Shown: positions 18,311-28,066 of the stretch, in pieces
Position numbering within the stretch: position 1 is the stretch's first letter
Layout: each line of letters begins with the position of its first letter
Assembly: GCF_001302565.1 (NCBI RefSeq)
Contig: NZ_CP012750.1
Coordinates: 2,976,001 to 3,040,000, forward strand
DNA length: 64,000 nucleotides
Reading direction: 5' to 3'
From: Glutamicibacter halophytocola
GTDB taxonomy: Bacteria > Actinomycetota > Actinomycetes > Actinomycetales > Micrococcaceae
Notes under the pieces: model-generated
Seen by the model: the letters and a program-made list of their open reading frames with translations, nothing else
Database searches by the model: none
What the model was told of the DNA's origin: nothing
Translations under genes and position numbers: made by a program

Positions 18311-21300
18311 CTAGACCAGTCCGTCGCTCAGGTGGTTAGGAGTACCAAAGCGGTGGGCGGTGATGGACACTGCCTGCTCGTGCAGGAACGGCAGCAACTC
18401 CACACGACCGGCAGCGGTCACCGGCGAAGCGTAGATGGCAACATCCGGCTTGCCATCGGTGGCTTCGGCGACGGCCTTCACCGATCCGCCAATCAAGCGG
18501 ATGCGAGCGGCCGAGTCCGGGCCGGTCTTGGCAGCCAGCTTGGCTGCGTGGGCTGCGAACTGGTCGGCGCTTTCGCGGACCACGGTAACCGAGTTCTCGG
18601 CCAGCAAGGTGCGAAGGTCACGTGGAAGTTCAGCATCCAGGGACAAGCGGACACGCGAACCAGCGGTCACACCGGCAGCCACCACGCGCAAGGCCTCAGC
18701 CAAGCCATGGCCACTGGTCTCCTGCTCGAAGCGGACAGTGACATCCACCGAGCAGTAGCGGAAGACGTTGCGCTCCGAGATCAGTCCCGAACGGTCCTTG
18801 GCCTGGTTGAACTCGGTGTTCCACCAGAACTTGTCGCTGCCCAGGGCCGAGGTCAGCCACTGCGCCTGCGATTCATCAAGCTGCGCTGCACCCAGCAACC
18901 GCTCGTCGAAACGAGACAGGGCTGCGGTGTCCTTGACCGGTGCATCAACCCAGCTGCCCATGCCAATCAGGTAGTTCGGGCCGCCGGCCTTGGTGCCAGC
19001 GCCAATGGCCGACTTCTTCCAGCCGCCAAATGGCTGGCGCTGAACGATCGCGCCGGTGATGCCGCGGTTGACGTAGATGTTGCCAGCCTGGATGTTATCC
19101 AGCCAGTAGGCCATTTCGCCACGGTCCAGCGAGTGCAGGCCCGAGGTCAATCCGTAGTCCACCTCGTTGACGATCTCTACTGCTTCTTCCAGCGTCGCAG
19201 CTGTCATCACGCCCAGGATCGGACCGAAGTATTCGGTCTTGTGGTACTCGCTGCCACGCTGCACGCCGTAGCGCACGCCTGGCGAGTAGAGCTTGCCCGA
19301 ATCGTCGAGCTGCTTCGGCTCGATGGCCCAGCGCTCGCCCTCGCCCAGGGTGGTCAAGCCGCGCTTGAGCTTTTCGCCTGGCTCGCCAATCAATGGGCCC
19401 ATCTGGGATTCGGGATTCCATGGGTAGCCGACCTTCAGCGACTTCACCGCATCGATCAGCTGGTTGTTGAAGCGGCGCGAGTCGGCCACGGTGCCCACCA
19501 GGACGACCAGCGAGGCGGCCGAGCACTTCTGGCCGGCGTGGCCGAAGGCTGACTGCACCACGTCGCGGGCTGCCAGATCAAGGTCGGCGTGCGGGGTGAC
19601 GATGATGGCGTTCTTGCCCGACGTCTCGGCCAGCAGCGGCAGGTCCTTGCGGAAGGAGCGGAAGAGCTCAGCGGTTTCGTAGCCACCGGTGAGGATCAAC
19701 CGGTCAACACGCTCATCGGAGACCAGCTGCTGGCCCAGGGTGCGATCGCCCACGAAGACCAGCTGCAGAACATCCTTGGGAACGCCTGCATCCCAGAGGC
19801 ACTGCACCATGACCGATCCGACGCGAGCAGCCTGGGTGGCCGGCTTGATGATCACGGCCGAGCCTGCGGCCAAAGCCGAGAGGGTGGAACCGGCCGGGAT
19901 GGCCATCGGGAAGTTCCATGGCGGGGTGACCACGGTCAGCTTCGATGGCACGTACTTTGCGCCGTCGACCTCATCGAGCTCGCGGCCCAGCTTCGAGTAG
20001 TAGTGGGCGAAGTCGATGGCTTCTGAAATTTCCACGTCGCCCTGGTCGATGGTCTTTCCGCATTCGGAACCCAGGACTTCCAGGAGGGTGGCACGGCGTT
20101 CTTCAAAGAGCAGTCCGGCACGGTGCAGGATCTCGGCGCGCTGCGCCGAGCCCATTGCCTGCCATGCCTGGGAGGCATCCACGCCCATGGCGATGGCTTC
20201 ATCCAGTTCACCGGCGGCGTTGATGGTGTTGGCCTTCACCAGGTCCTTGCCCAGTGGCGATGCTTCCATCTTGGCCAGGATCTCGCGTCCCCAGGTGCGG
20301 TTCTGCATCAGGTCCGGGTCGGTGTCCGGGGTGTTGAAGAATTCCGTGGAGCCATCGGCGAATCCCTCAATGCGGGCCGCGAGCTCTGGATCCTGGACCT
20401 GGCGGTTCTGGATGCGGTGCGGGGCAGGGACCTTGTTGGTCAGTGCTTCGAGGGAAGCGAGGAAGCGGTTCTTCTCGCGTTCGAAGAGCTGCTCGTTCTT
20501 GGACAGCTCGAAGACAGCGGACATGAAGTTGTCCTGGCTGGCGCCTTCTTCCAGGCGGCGGATCAGGTAGGCAATCGCCACATCGAATTCCTGCGGGTGC
20601 ACCACTGGGGTGTACAGCAATAGCGAGCCGACTTCGCGGCGCACTGCTTCGGCCTGGCCGGTGGCCATGCCCAGGAGCATTTCGAATTCGATGCCGCCGG
20701 TGACGTTGCGGGCCTTGGCCAGCAGCCAGGCCAGCGCCACGTCGAAGAGGTTGTGTCCGGCGACGCCGATGCGCACGTTCTTCACATGCTCGGGGCGCAG
20801 GGCATATTCCAGCACGGACTTGTAGCTGGTGTCCGAGTCCTGCTTAGTGTGCCAGGTAGCCAGCGGCCAGCCGTGGATGTCGGCTTCCATGGTCTCCATT
20901 GGCAGGTTTGCGCCCTTGACTACGCGGACCTTGATCGGCGCGCCGCCGTCGGCTACGCGGGCTGCGGTGAATTCCTGCAATTCGATCATGGCGGACAGCG
21001 CGTCAGGAAGGTAGGCCTGCAGCACGATGCCGGCCGGCAGATCCTTGAACTCGGGCTTGGAGAGAATCTGGGTGAAGACCGCAATGGTCAGCTCCAGGTC
21101 CTTGTACTCTTCCATGTCCAGGTTGATGAACTTCTTCTTGGGGCTGCGTGCGGCCAGCTCGTAGAGCGGGCTGAGCTTCTCGACAATGTGCTCCACGGCC
21201 TCATCGAAAGCCCAGTGGTTGTGCGGGGCCACGGTAGAGGACACCTTGATGGAGACGTAGTCCACGTCGTCGCGGGCCAGCAGCGTGGTGGTGCCTTCCA

Positions 21301-21829
21301 GGCGGCGGGCGGCTTCGCCCTCGCCGAGGATGGCCTCGCCCAGGAGGTTGACGTTCAGGTTGACGCCTTCGCGCTTGATCTTCGTGATCGCGCCGCCGAG
21401 CTTCGCTTCGGAGGCATCGATGATCAGGTGGCCCACCATCTCGCGCAAGACCTTGCGCGCGATCGGGACAACAACCTGTGGCAGAACCGGTGCCATGACG
21501 CCGCCGAGGCCCACGGCCTTGCGCATGTACCACGGAAGGAAGCTTGGAACCTTCGGGGCCAGCTGCTTGAGGTTGGCGGCGGCAACGCGCAGGTCTTCGG
21601 GACGGATGACTCCGTCAACAAATCCCACGGTGAAGTCCAAGCCGTTGGGATCCTTGAGCACACCGGCCAGTCGGGCTGCCGCGGCATCAACAGGATAGCT
21701 GGACGCCTCGGTGAGCCAGCGGCGCACCAACGCGATGACATCTTCGGCGACATCTGCCGGAGAGGTAAGCGGGTTGCCCGCAGCATCAACTGCTGCCGGC
21801 ACGGTGTGCTGGGTGGAGATTGAAGACAC
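18311..21829 (-). CDS. putA: Bifunctional proline dehydrogenase / glutamate-semialdehyde dehydrogenase
   Basis: 1172 residues. It oxidises proline to pyrroline-5-carboxylate (FAD) and then to glutamate (NAD). The N-terminal proline dehydrogenase barrel shows VDYVSIKVSST, AYLPDALSAM, RVVKGANLP and FEMLLGMATGQAEAVRREVG; the C-terminal aldehyde dehydrogenase shows TPPWNFPMAIPAG, ILTGGYETAELF, LAETSGKNAIIV and GHAGQKCSAASLV with the catalytic Cys, plus EYFGPILGVM. There is no N-terminal ribbon-helix-helix domain, so unlike the enterobacterial enzyme it should not repress its own gene. The divergent LysR gene and the nearby proline symporter complete the pathway. The start ATG is preceded by AGGGACC. 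Confidence 0.96.
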   Translation of the reverse strand: MSSISTQHTVPAAVDAAGNPLTSPADVAEDVIALVRRWLTEASSYPVDAAAARLAGVLKDPNGLDFTVGFVDGVIRPEDLRVAAANLKQLAPKVPSFLPWYMRKAVGLGGVMAPVLPQVVVPIARKVLREMVGHLIIDASEAKLGGAITKIKREGVNLNVNLLGEAILGEGEAARRLEGTTTLLARDDVDYVSIKVSSTVAPHNHWAFDEAVEHIVEKLSPLYELAARSPKKKFINLDMEEYKDLELTIAVFTQILSKPEFKDLPAGIVLQAYLPDALSAMIELQEFTAARVADGGAPIKVRVVKGANLPMETMEADIHGWPLATWHTKQDSDTSYKSVLEYALRPEHVKNVRIGVAGHNLFDVALAWLLAKARNVTGGIEFEMLLGMATGQAEAVRREVGSLLLYTPVVHPQEFDVAIAYLIRRLEEGASQDNFMSAVFELSKNEQLFEREKNRFLASLEALTNKVPAPHRIQNRQVQDPELAARIEGFADGSTEFFNTPDTDPDLMQNRTWGREILAKMEASPLGKDLVKANTINAAGELDEAIAMGVDASQAWQAMGSAQRAEILHRAGLLFEERRATLLEVLGSECGKTIDQGDVEISEAIDFAHYYSKLGRELDEVDGAKYVPSKLTVVTPPWNFPMAIPAGSTLSALAAGSAVIIKPATQAARVGSVMVQCLWDAGVPKDVLQLVFVGDRTLGQQLVSDERVDRLILTGGYETAELFRSFRKDLPLLAETSGKNAIIVTPHADLDLAARDVVQSAFGHAGQKCSAASLVVLVGTVADSRRFNNQLIDAVKSLKVGYPWNPESQMGPLIGEPGEKLKRGLTTLGEGERWAIEPKQLDDSGKLYSPGVRYGVQRGSEYHKTEYFGPILGVMTAATLEEAVEIVNEVDYGLTSGLHSLDRGEMAYWLDNIQAGNIYVNRGITGAIVQRQPFGGWKKSAIGAGTKAGGPNYLIGMGSWVDAPVKDTAALSRFDERLLGAAQLDESQAQWLTSALGSDKFWWNTEFNQAKDRSGLISERNVFRYCSVDVTVRFEQETSGHGLAEALRVVAAGVTAGSRVRLSLDAELPRDLRTLLAENSVTVVRESADQFAAHAAKLAAKTGPDSAARIRLIGGSVKAVAEATDGKPDVAIYASPVTAAGRVELLPFLHEQAVSITAHRFGTPNHLSDGLV

Positions 21830-21963
21830 TTATTGGTCCCTTCGATGCAAAGTTGTTCAGTCTGGGTTCGGCACCGAACGCTAATGTCGTTGTGGCTTTC
21901 TGCGCGGTGATCCCCGCGGAAAAAGCTGTGTGCAAATTCGAGTATGACCCCAACTTGCGTTAA

Positions 21964-22003
21964 GCAAAAGCGAACAAAACCGAAGATATTTGTTCGGGTT
22001 TGC
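21964..22003. promoter_or_regulatory. Operator-like dyad between putA and its LysR regulator
   Basis: Two 15-base arms, GCAAAAGCGAACAAA and TTTGTTCGGGTTTGC, match as inverted repeats at 13 of 15 positions, separated by 10 bases. The inner eight positions (CGAACAAA/TTTGTTCG) are perfect. Its location in the divergent intergenic region and its size suit a LysR-type dimer-of-dimers site controlling both genes. Confidence 0.65.
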
Positions 22004-22053
22004 TAATGTATTGAGACGCATCACATCCAACCCACAGGAACGGCGGAAAACCG

Positions 22054-23016
22054 GTGCTTGAATTGCGACGATTGCGGCTGCTCCGAGAGCTCAGCATCCG
22101 CGGAACCATTGCCGAAGTTGCCGACTCGCTGAGGTACTCACCCTCCTCGGTTTCCCAGCAGCTGAGCCAGCTGGAGGCAGAAGCCGGGGTGCCCTTGCTG
22201 CGCCGCACCGGGCGCACCCTGAAGCTCACCGCCCAGGCCCAGCTGCTGGTCGCCCACACCGAAACCCTGCTCGAAGCCATGGAACAGGCCGAAGCGGATT
22301 TGGCTGGCACCATGTCCACGGTTGCCGGCACCGTGAGGCTGGCCGTCTTCCAGACCGCAATGCTCGCCCTGATGCCGCCGGTCTTGCGGGAATTGCGCGA
22401 AAAATACCCGGAACTCCGGGTGGAAATGAGCCAGCAGGAACCGGCCGACGCACTGCAGGAAACGAGCAGCCGCAGCTTTGACCTGGTGGTTGCCGAACAA
22501 TACTCCGGCCATTCGGCCCCGCACTACGCCAGCCTTGACCGCCGCATGCTCACCCACGATCCCATCCGCCTGGCCCTACCGGTGCGTGGAGCGGCAGGCA
22601 ATGAGGATTTCGACCGGGTCACACTGCTGGAACATGCCGCCACCTTGCCCTGGGTGGTGGAACCAGATGGGGCCGCCAGCCGGCATTGGGCCCTGCAGGC
22701 CTGCCGGCTGGCAGGCTTCGAACCGGACCTGCGCTACGAAACCGCCGATCTCCAGGCCCACGTGGAACTGGTCCAGACCGGAAATGCCGTGGCGATGCTC
22801 CCGGATCTGGTGCTGCGCTCGAACCACAGCGCCTTGCGCACTGTCGATTTGCCCGGCGCCCCGGCGCGCACCATCTTCACCGCAATGCGGCATTCTTCGA
22901 CCAAGTCACCGGGGATTCAAGCGGTGCGCAACATGCTGCACGCACAGCCGGGAATGAGTGACGCAGACGACTCCGTAATTTTGGCTACACCCAAAGACTT
23001 CGATACGGTCGATTAG
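22054..23016 (+). CDS. LysR family regulator, probably of proline catabolism
   Basis: 320 residues: N-terminal helix-turn-helix (GTIAEVADSLRYSPSSVSQQ, residues 17-36), then the LysR effector domain starting at TVAGTVRLAVFQTAM. Starts with GTG and VLELRRLRLLREL, the form common for actinobacterial LysR proteins. It sits between divergent putA and downstream putP, so control of proline degradation and uptake is a strong contextual inference, supported by the dyad upstream. Confidence 0.9.
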   Translation: MLELRRLRLLRELSIRGTIAEVADSLRYSPSSVSQQLSQLEAEAGVPLLRRTGRTLKLTAQAQLLVAHTETLLEAMEQAEADLAGTMSTVAGTVRLAVFQTAMLALMPPVLRELREKYPELRVEMSQQEPADALQETSSRSFDLVVAEQYSGHSAPHYASLDRRMLTHDPIRLALPVRGAAGNEDFDRVTLLEHAATLPWVVEPDGAASRHWALQACRLAGFEPDLRYETADLQAHVELVQTGNAVAMLPDLVLRSNHSALRTVDLPGAPARTIFTAMRHSSTKSPGIQAVRNMLHAQPGMSDADDSVILATPKDFDTVD

Positions 23017-23150
23017 GAAAACAAACCATCCTGAAATTTTCGGCACTTGCGACAAACTGCGCAATTCGTGTCATAGTGGTGACTCGCACCACTTGAATCC
23101 GCGTCCCGGATCACCCCAGCGATCCGGGACAGCAACGGTAATGAGGAACT

Positions 23151-24656
23151 ATGTCCGACCAGACTTTCCAGATGATTGCGATTGCGATCTACATGGCCGC
23201 CATGCTTGGCATCGGCTATGTGGCGTATCGCCGAACCAACAACATCGACGACTACATGCTGGCCGACCGCGGCCTGAAACCCTGGGTTGCCGCGCTCTCT
23301 GCCGGCGCCTCCGACATGTCCGGCTGGCTGCTCATGGGCCTTCCCGGAGCGATCTACCTAGGCGGCCTGCACGAGGCATGGATCGCCATCGGCCTGCTCA
23401 TCGGTGCCTGGCTGAACTGGAAGTATGTCGCTCCGCGACTACGTTCCTACACCGCCATCTCCGAGAACGCGATCACCATTCCCAGCTTCTTCGAGAAGCG
23501 GCTGAAGGACAATGCGCACCTGCTGCGCATCGGTTCTGCCGTGATCATTCTGGTGTTCTTCACGTTCTATGTCTCTTCGGGCATGGTGGCAGCCGGCAAG
23601 TTCTTCGACGCATCCTTCGGCTGGCCCTACCTCTCGGGCATGTTCTTCGTCGCCTTCATTACCTTGCTCTACACCCTCTTTGGCGGCTTCCTCGGCGCAT
23701 CGCTGACCGACATGGTCCAGGGCGTCCTGATGTTCATTGCTCTGATCTCTGTGCCAATTGTTGCCGTGATCAACATGGGCAACATCGGGGAGATCAGCAC
23801 CAAGATCACCTCCTTGAATCCGGATGCATTCAACCTGTTCTCGTCGTTCAACGACAACAGCGCAATTCTGGCGGCGGTTGCCATCTTCTCCACCGCCGCG
23901 TGGGGCCTGGGCTACTTCGGCCAGCCGCACATCATCGTGCGCTTCATGGCCTTGCGCACCCCAGGCGAGGCAAAAACTGCCCGCCGCATCGGCATTGGCT
24001 GGATGCTCCTGACTACCTTGGGTGCCATCCTTACTGCATTCATTGGCGTCGCGTACTTCGCCGAGAAGCCGCTGGACAAGTCCAGCAGCGAAACCGTCTT
24101 CTTGCTGTTGAGCCAGACCTTCTTCCACCCGCTGATTGCCGGCCTGGTGCTCGCCGCAGTTTTGGCAGCGATCATGTCCACCATGTCATCGCAGCTGATC
24201 GTTTGCTCTTCGGCACTGGTAGAAGACCTGTACAACATCACCGGCCGCAAGGCTTCGCCGAAAGCACTGGTCAACCTTGGTCGCTCCGGCGTGCTGCTCG
24301 TGGCCATCATTGCCGCAGTGCTGGCGCTGAACCCGAACTCCTCGATCCTGGAGCTCGTGTCCTTCGCCTGGGCAGGCTTCGGTGCCGCCTTCGGCCCGAT
24401 CGTCCTGTTGTCGCTGTACTGGCGCAAGCTGACTGCTGTTGGCGGATTCGCCGGCATGGTTTCCGGTGCCGTAGTGGTCTTCATTTGGGGAAATATCAAG
24501 CCGCTGTCCTCGGCCATGTATGAAATCGTTCCTGGTTTCATCGTTGCCCTGCTGGTCGCCTGGCTGGTCTCCCGGGCCACCTTCCGGCCAAACCCGACCA
24601 TCGATGCGGAATTCACCGAGATGGAAAAGGAAGTCGGTTCGAAGGTCACCGCCTAG
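23151..24656 (+). CDS. putP: Sodium/proline symporter
   Basis: 501 residues with about thirteen membrane helices of the SSS family. PutP-specific segments: DYMLADRGLKPWVAALSAGA, SDMSGWLLMGLPGAIY (sodium and proline site in helix II), GGFLGASLTDMVQG, GLGYFGQPHIIVRFMAL and MSTMSSQLIVCSSALVEDLY (helix VIII Ser/Thr sodium ligands). It imports proline with Na+ for the adjacent PutA. Its own terminator follows. Possible promoter TTGCGA-N19-CATAGT at 23047-23077, a weak match. Confidence 0.95.
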   Translation: MSDQTFQMIAIAIYMAAMLGIGYVAYRRTNNIDDYMLADRGLKPWVAALSAGASDMSGWLLMGLPGAIYLGGLHEAWIAIGLLIGAWLNWKYVAPRLRSYTAISENAITIPSFFEKRLKDNAHLLRIGSAVIILVFFTFYVSSGMVAAGKFFDASFGWPYLSGMFFVAFITLLYTLFGGFLGASLTDMVQGVLMFIALISVPIVAVINMGNIGEISTKITSLNPDAFNLFSSFNDNSAILAAVAIFSTAAWGLGYFGQPHIIVRFMALRTPGEAKTARRIGIGWMLLTTLGAILTAFIGVAYFAEKPLDKSSSETVFLLLSQTFFHPLIAGLVLAAVLAAIMSTMSSQLIVCSSALVEDLYNITGRKASPKALVNLGRSGVLLVAIIAAVLALNPNSSILELVSFAWAGFGAAFGPIVLLSLYWRKLTAVGGFAGMVSGAVVVFIWGNIKPLSSAMYEIVPGFIVALLVAWLVSRATFRPNPTIDAEFTEMEKEVGSKVTA

Positions 24657-24669
24657 GAATCCACTGATC

Positions 24670-24722
24670 AAGCTTCCCGCAGCAGCAAACCATAATGGTG
24701 AGCAGCTGCGGGAAGCTTTTTT
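24670..24722 (+). terminator. Terminator of putP
   Basis: A 14-bp stem, AAGCTTCCCGCAGC with its complement, a 21-base loop, and a T-run (TTTTTT) at the right arm, 14 bases after the putP stop. Confidence 0.85.
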
Positions 24723-24819
24723 CATACCCCGCAGGCCTTGATGTCGCACCTGCATAACCGTCCCGGGCGCAGTAGCCTTGAGCTATGCCCGATGTCCCGA
24801 GCTGGAAGGAACTTTCACG

Positions 24820-26223
24820 ATGAGCACCCAGAATAAATTCACCCACTGGCAGCGCACCGAAACCCAGTTCCTGGCCGCAGATCCCAAAGCCGTCTACTCC
24901 ATCGTCGGCAACCTGTCCCAAACCGGCCTGTGGATGAAAAGCTTCGAGGGCTTCGTCGTCCATGACGACCAGCGCGGAGTTGGCACCAAGGTAGATCTCC
25001 TGCCACCTGGCAAGCTGTTTGGCCCCCTGCACCGGAGCACCGCACCGTCCGGAAGCATCACCCGGCGCAACCATCAAACCCGAATGGTCGAGTTCACCCA
25101 GCCGCAACCGGCAGGCGAAATGTCCTTGCGCTGGCAAGTCGACGAGCATGAAAACGGCTGCCTGGTGCACTTCACCGTTCGCCTCTCCGGTCCGGGCACC
25201 GCAGCCTTTAAATTCACCGTGGCCAATGCCCTGTGCAAGGACTTCGCTGTTGCCGCAGCACGCCTGTACAAGATCGTGGCTCCGACCGCGCATCGCAAGC
25301 GCGATGCCCAGATTGTCATTTCCGGTGGCCGCGGATTCCTTGGCCGCAACCTCGCCGCCGACCTTGTCTGCCGGGGAATGTCGGTAGCAGTCCTCACCCG
25401 CAAAGCCGAGACCGACTTCCCGGCCGAGCAATTCATCTGGGATGGCGTGCATCAAGGACCGTGGACCGGCGTGCTGCACAGCGATCACCCGGTTCATCTG
25501 ATCAACTTGGCTGGCGAGCGTGTGGACAAGCGCAATACCCCGCAGAATATTGCGGCCCTCACCGATTCACGCGTGACCTCCACACAGACCTTGGCGCAGG
25601 CCGCAGCGGCAGCGCCAACGCTGGCCACCTGGATCCAGTCGAGCACCACTGCGATCTTTGGCGATGCCGGTGAAGCCGAGCTGACCGAGTCCAGCCCGAT
25701 TCCTACCGACCACCGTGCGCTGCCGGAAATGACCGGCGTCGCCTCGGCCTGGGAGCAAGCCTTCAACGAGGCCGAGGTGAACGCCGCCCGACGCTACATC
25801 CTGCGCACCTCCCTGGTAATGCACCCGGATGCCCCCTTGCTCGGTCCGCTGAACATGCTGGTCAATACCGGTCTGGGCGGCCCCATGGGCAATGGCCAGC
25901 AGTGGTTCAGCTGGATCGGCTTGCAGGATTGGCTGCGCCTGATTCGTTGCATGCTCGGATTTGAATCGCCTCAGATTCCCGCCGGCTTGGTTCATGGAAC
26001 CAGCCCCGTGCCCTTGCGCAATGCGCAGGTCATGGCTGCACTGCGTTCAGTCGCCGGCCTGCCGGGGCTGCCCACCGGCTCGGTACTGCCCAAGATCGGC
26101 GCGGCCGTCATGGGTTCCAATGCGCGCGTCGCATTGACCGGGCGAAAGGTCACCAGCGAGGTTCTGGACAAGGCGGGATTTGAATTCCAGGAAACGAATT
26201 TCACTGCCACCATCGCCGGCTGA
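24820..26223 (+). CDS. SRPBCC-SDR fusion, TIGR01777/YfcH type
   Basis: 467 residues. Residues 1-150 form a START/SRPBCC-type domain (TETQFLAADPKAVYSIVGNL; DEHENGCLVHFTVRLSGPGT). From about 160 is an extended SDR epimerase-like domain: nucleotide motif VISGGRGFLGRNLAADLVCRG, HLINLAGERVDKR, QSSTTAIFGDAG in the catalytic region, RTSLVMHPD, and the C-terminal DUF1731 segment (GSNARVALTGRKVTSEVLDKAGFEF). The ATG is preceded by AAGGAA at good distance. Members of this family lack an established substrate. Stands alone, followed by a structured intergenic region. Confidence 0.88.
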   Translation: MSTQNKFTHWQRTETQFLAADPKAVYSIVGNLSQTGLWMKSFEGFVVHDDQRGVGTKVDLLPPGKLFGPLHRSTAPSGSITRRNHQTRMVEFTQPQPAGEMSLRWQVDEHENGCLVHFTVRLSGPGTAAFKFTVANALCKDFAVAAARLYKIVAPTAHRKRDAQIVISGGRGFLGRNLAADLVCRGMSVAVLTRKAETDFPAEQFIWDGVHQGPWTGVLHSDHPVHLINLAGERVDKRNTPQNIAALTDSRVTSTQTLAQAAAAAPTLATWIQSSTTAIFGDAGEAELTESSPIPTDHRALPEMTGVASAWEQAFNEAEVNAARRYILRTSLVMHPDAPLLGPLNMLVNTGLGGPMGNGQQWFSWIGLQDWLRLIRCMLGFESPQIPAGLVHGTSPVPLRNAQVMAALRSVAGLPGLPTGSVLPKIGAAVMGSNARVALTGRKVTSEVLDKAGFEFQETNFTATIAG

Positions 26224-26255
26224 ACTATCGAAATAGTCAGTAACGTTGCCTGCTT

Positions 26256-26317
26256 ATTGGCCCCGTGTTTTTATCTTTTTCCTAGTCATAGGTCAAAGAC
26301 GAAGATCCGGGGCCAAT
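26256..26317 (+). other. Structured leader hairpin before the ATP-grasp gene
   Basis: Outer arms ATTGGCCCCG and CGGGGCCAAT are perfectly complementary; inside them ATCTT pairs with AAGAT, CTTT with AAAG, and CCTA with TAGG around the loop GTCA. This makes an interrupted four-part stem 124 bases before the start codon. It is followed immediately by the direct repeat GTTCACCGC-GC-GTTCACCGC. No T-run follows, so it is not a standard terminator. Nature unknown: a leader RNA element, a protein-binding site or a remnant of a small mobile repeat. Confidence 0.5.
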
Positions 26318-26440
26318 GTTCACCGCGCGTTCACCGCAAAAGCCACTGTTGCTCACGATGGGACTTGAGCATGAAACTGTCACGCATTCTCTCGTGCCAT
26401 CGCCCCTCCTTCAGACAGTTTCAAAGGACAGCAACACATC

Positions 26441-28066
26441 ATGGCAAATATCCTTGAAGCCCACGCCCCGGCTTCTCGCCCCCGCATGCCCAAGCCAAGC
26501 GATTTGGACAAACTGCGCCATAAGGCGCGCACCGCTACAGATCATCTGAGCGCCAACGTCGCTGTTGATGCCGCCTACAATCAGGAATTGCCTGAGGAGA
26601 TCTCCTCCAGGGTCCTGCCCTTTGAACGCAAGCTGAAGAACATGAGCGAAGTGCGCCATTTCTTCCGCACCAACAAGACTCCGATTTTTTTCCTCGGTGC
26701 TACCCCGGTCAATCTGCTGGGACTGGACCGGTGGGTCCGCAAGTTCAGCTACATCACCTACTACGACGGTTGGGATGGCCACCATCCCCGGGTCTTCACG
26801 CCAGCTGAGAAGCCCTACATCGAATTCCAAAGCGCTGAGGAAATCAACAACTGGCTGCTGGAAAACCCCGAAGTCCGCGAATACATCGACTCCCAGTGCA
26901 CCCCCGGCGGGCCACGCCCCAAGATCGCCATGGTGTTCTTCGACGAAGACACCGAAGCGATCTGCGAAGAACTCGGCTACGACCTGATACTGCCTTCTGC
27001 TGCCCTGCGCGAGGAACTGGATTCAAAGATTGTCACCACCAAGCTTGGCAACGCCGCAGGTGCTCCTTCGGTTCCCAACGTGCTGGGCACGGCATCCAGC
27101 TACGAAGAGCTCATGGAGTTGGCCGATGAAGCCGGACTCGGCGATGACCTGGTAGTTCAAACCCCATATGGCGACTCGGGCAAGACCACGTTCTTCATTG
27201 ATGCCAAGCAGCAGTGGAAGCAGCACTCCAAGAACATCATCGGCGAAGAGCTGAAGGTCATGAAGCGGATTAACAACCAGCCGGTTGCCGTGGAAGCAGT
27301 GCTCACCGGCTGCGGCACCGTGGTGGGACCGATCCTGACCGAACTCGCCGGCTACAAGGAATTGACGCCGTACAAGGGTGGCTGGTGCGGCAACGAGATG
27401 CACCCCGACGTGCTCACCGATTCGCAGCGCTCGCGCACCATCGATCTGGTCCGCAAGGTGGGCAACGGCTTGCAAAGCGCGGGCTACCGCGGATTCTTCG
27501 AGGTTGATGTCCTCGTTGACACCGATACGGACGAGGTATACCTCGGTGAGCTGAACCCGCGAATCTCCGGTGCCAGTGCCATTACCAACGTCACTGCCGG
27601 CGCCTACGCGGACATCCCGCTGTTCCTCTTCCACCTCCTTGAATTCTTGGATGTCGAATTCGACTTGGATGTTGATGAGATCAACGCCCGCTGGGAAGAG
27701 ATGAGTGGAGCAGATGTCTGGAGCCACATGATCATCAAGGAAACCGATGACATTCTCCAGTACATTACCCACGCACCGCGCACGGGAAAGTACTTCCTTG
27801 ATTCACGGGGCAAGCTGCAGTTCTCTCGTTCCGCACTGGACTGGCATCAACTGCAATCGCATAAAGAAGCATTCTTCCTGCGCATTTACGGCGTAGAAGA
27901 CTACCGCTGGAAAGGGGCCGACCTTGGGGTCCTGGTCACCAAGGCCAAACTTCAGTACGAAGGCAAGAAGAAAACCAAGCTCAGCATTGATGCCAAGCAC
28001 TTCATTGCCTCGATCCGCTCCCAATACAAGGGCATTGACGTTCCAACGGCAGAGCATGGCAACTGA
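26441..28066 (+). CDS. ATP-grasp ligase, biotin-carboxylase-like
   Basis: 541 residues. The central part has ATP-grasp features: LILPSAALREELDSKIVTTK (preceding domain and Lys), LVVQTPYGDSGKTTFFI (glycine-rich ATP loop), and GYRGFFEVDVLVDTDTDEVYLGELNPRISGAS, where Glu and Asn of E-x-NPR bind Mg-ATP as in biotin carboxylases and D-Ala ligases. No biotin carrier or carboxyltransferase is near, so it probably forms an amide or ester bond through an acyl-phosphate, but substrates are not known. AAAGGA upstream supports the start. Its end overlaps the next gene by 11 bases, coupling it to a NylB-like amide hydrolase. Confidence 0.85.
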   Translation: MANILEAHAPASRPRMPKPSDLDKLRHKARTATDHLSANVAVDAAYNQELPEEISSRVLPFERKLKNMSEVRHFFRTNKTPIFFLGATPVNLLGLDRWVRKFSYITYYDGWDGHHPRVFTPAEKPYIEFQSAEEINNWLLENPEVREYIDSQCTPGGPRPKIAMVFFDEDTEAICEELGYDLILPSAALREELDSKIVTTKLGNAAGAPSVPNVLGTASSYEELMELADEAGLGDDLVVQTPYGDSGKTTFFIDAKQQWKQHSKNIIGEELKVMKRINNQPVAVEAVLTGCGTVVGPILTELAGYKELTPYKGGWCGNEMHPDVLTDSQRSRTIDLVRKVGNGLQSAGYRGFFEVDVLVDTDTDEVYLGELNPRISGASAITNVTAGAYADIPLFLFHLLEFLDVEFDLDVDEINARWEEMSGADVWSHMIIKETDDILQYITHAPRTGKYFLDSRGKLQFSRSALDWHQLQSHKEAFFLRIYGVEDYRWKGADLGVLVTKAKLQYEGKKKTKLSIDAKHFIASIRSQYKGIDVPTAEHGN

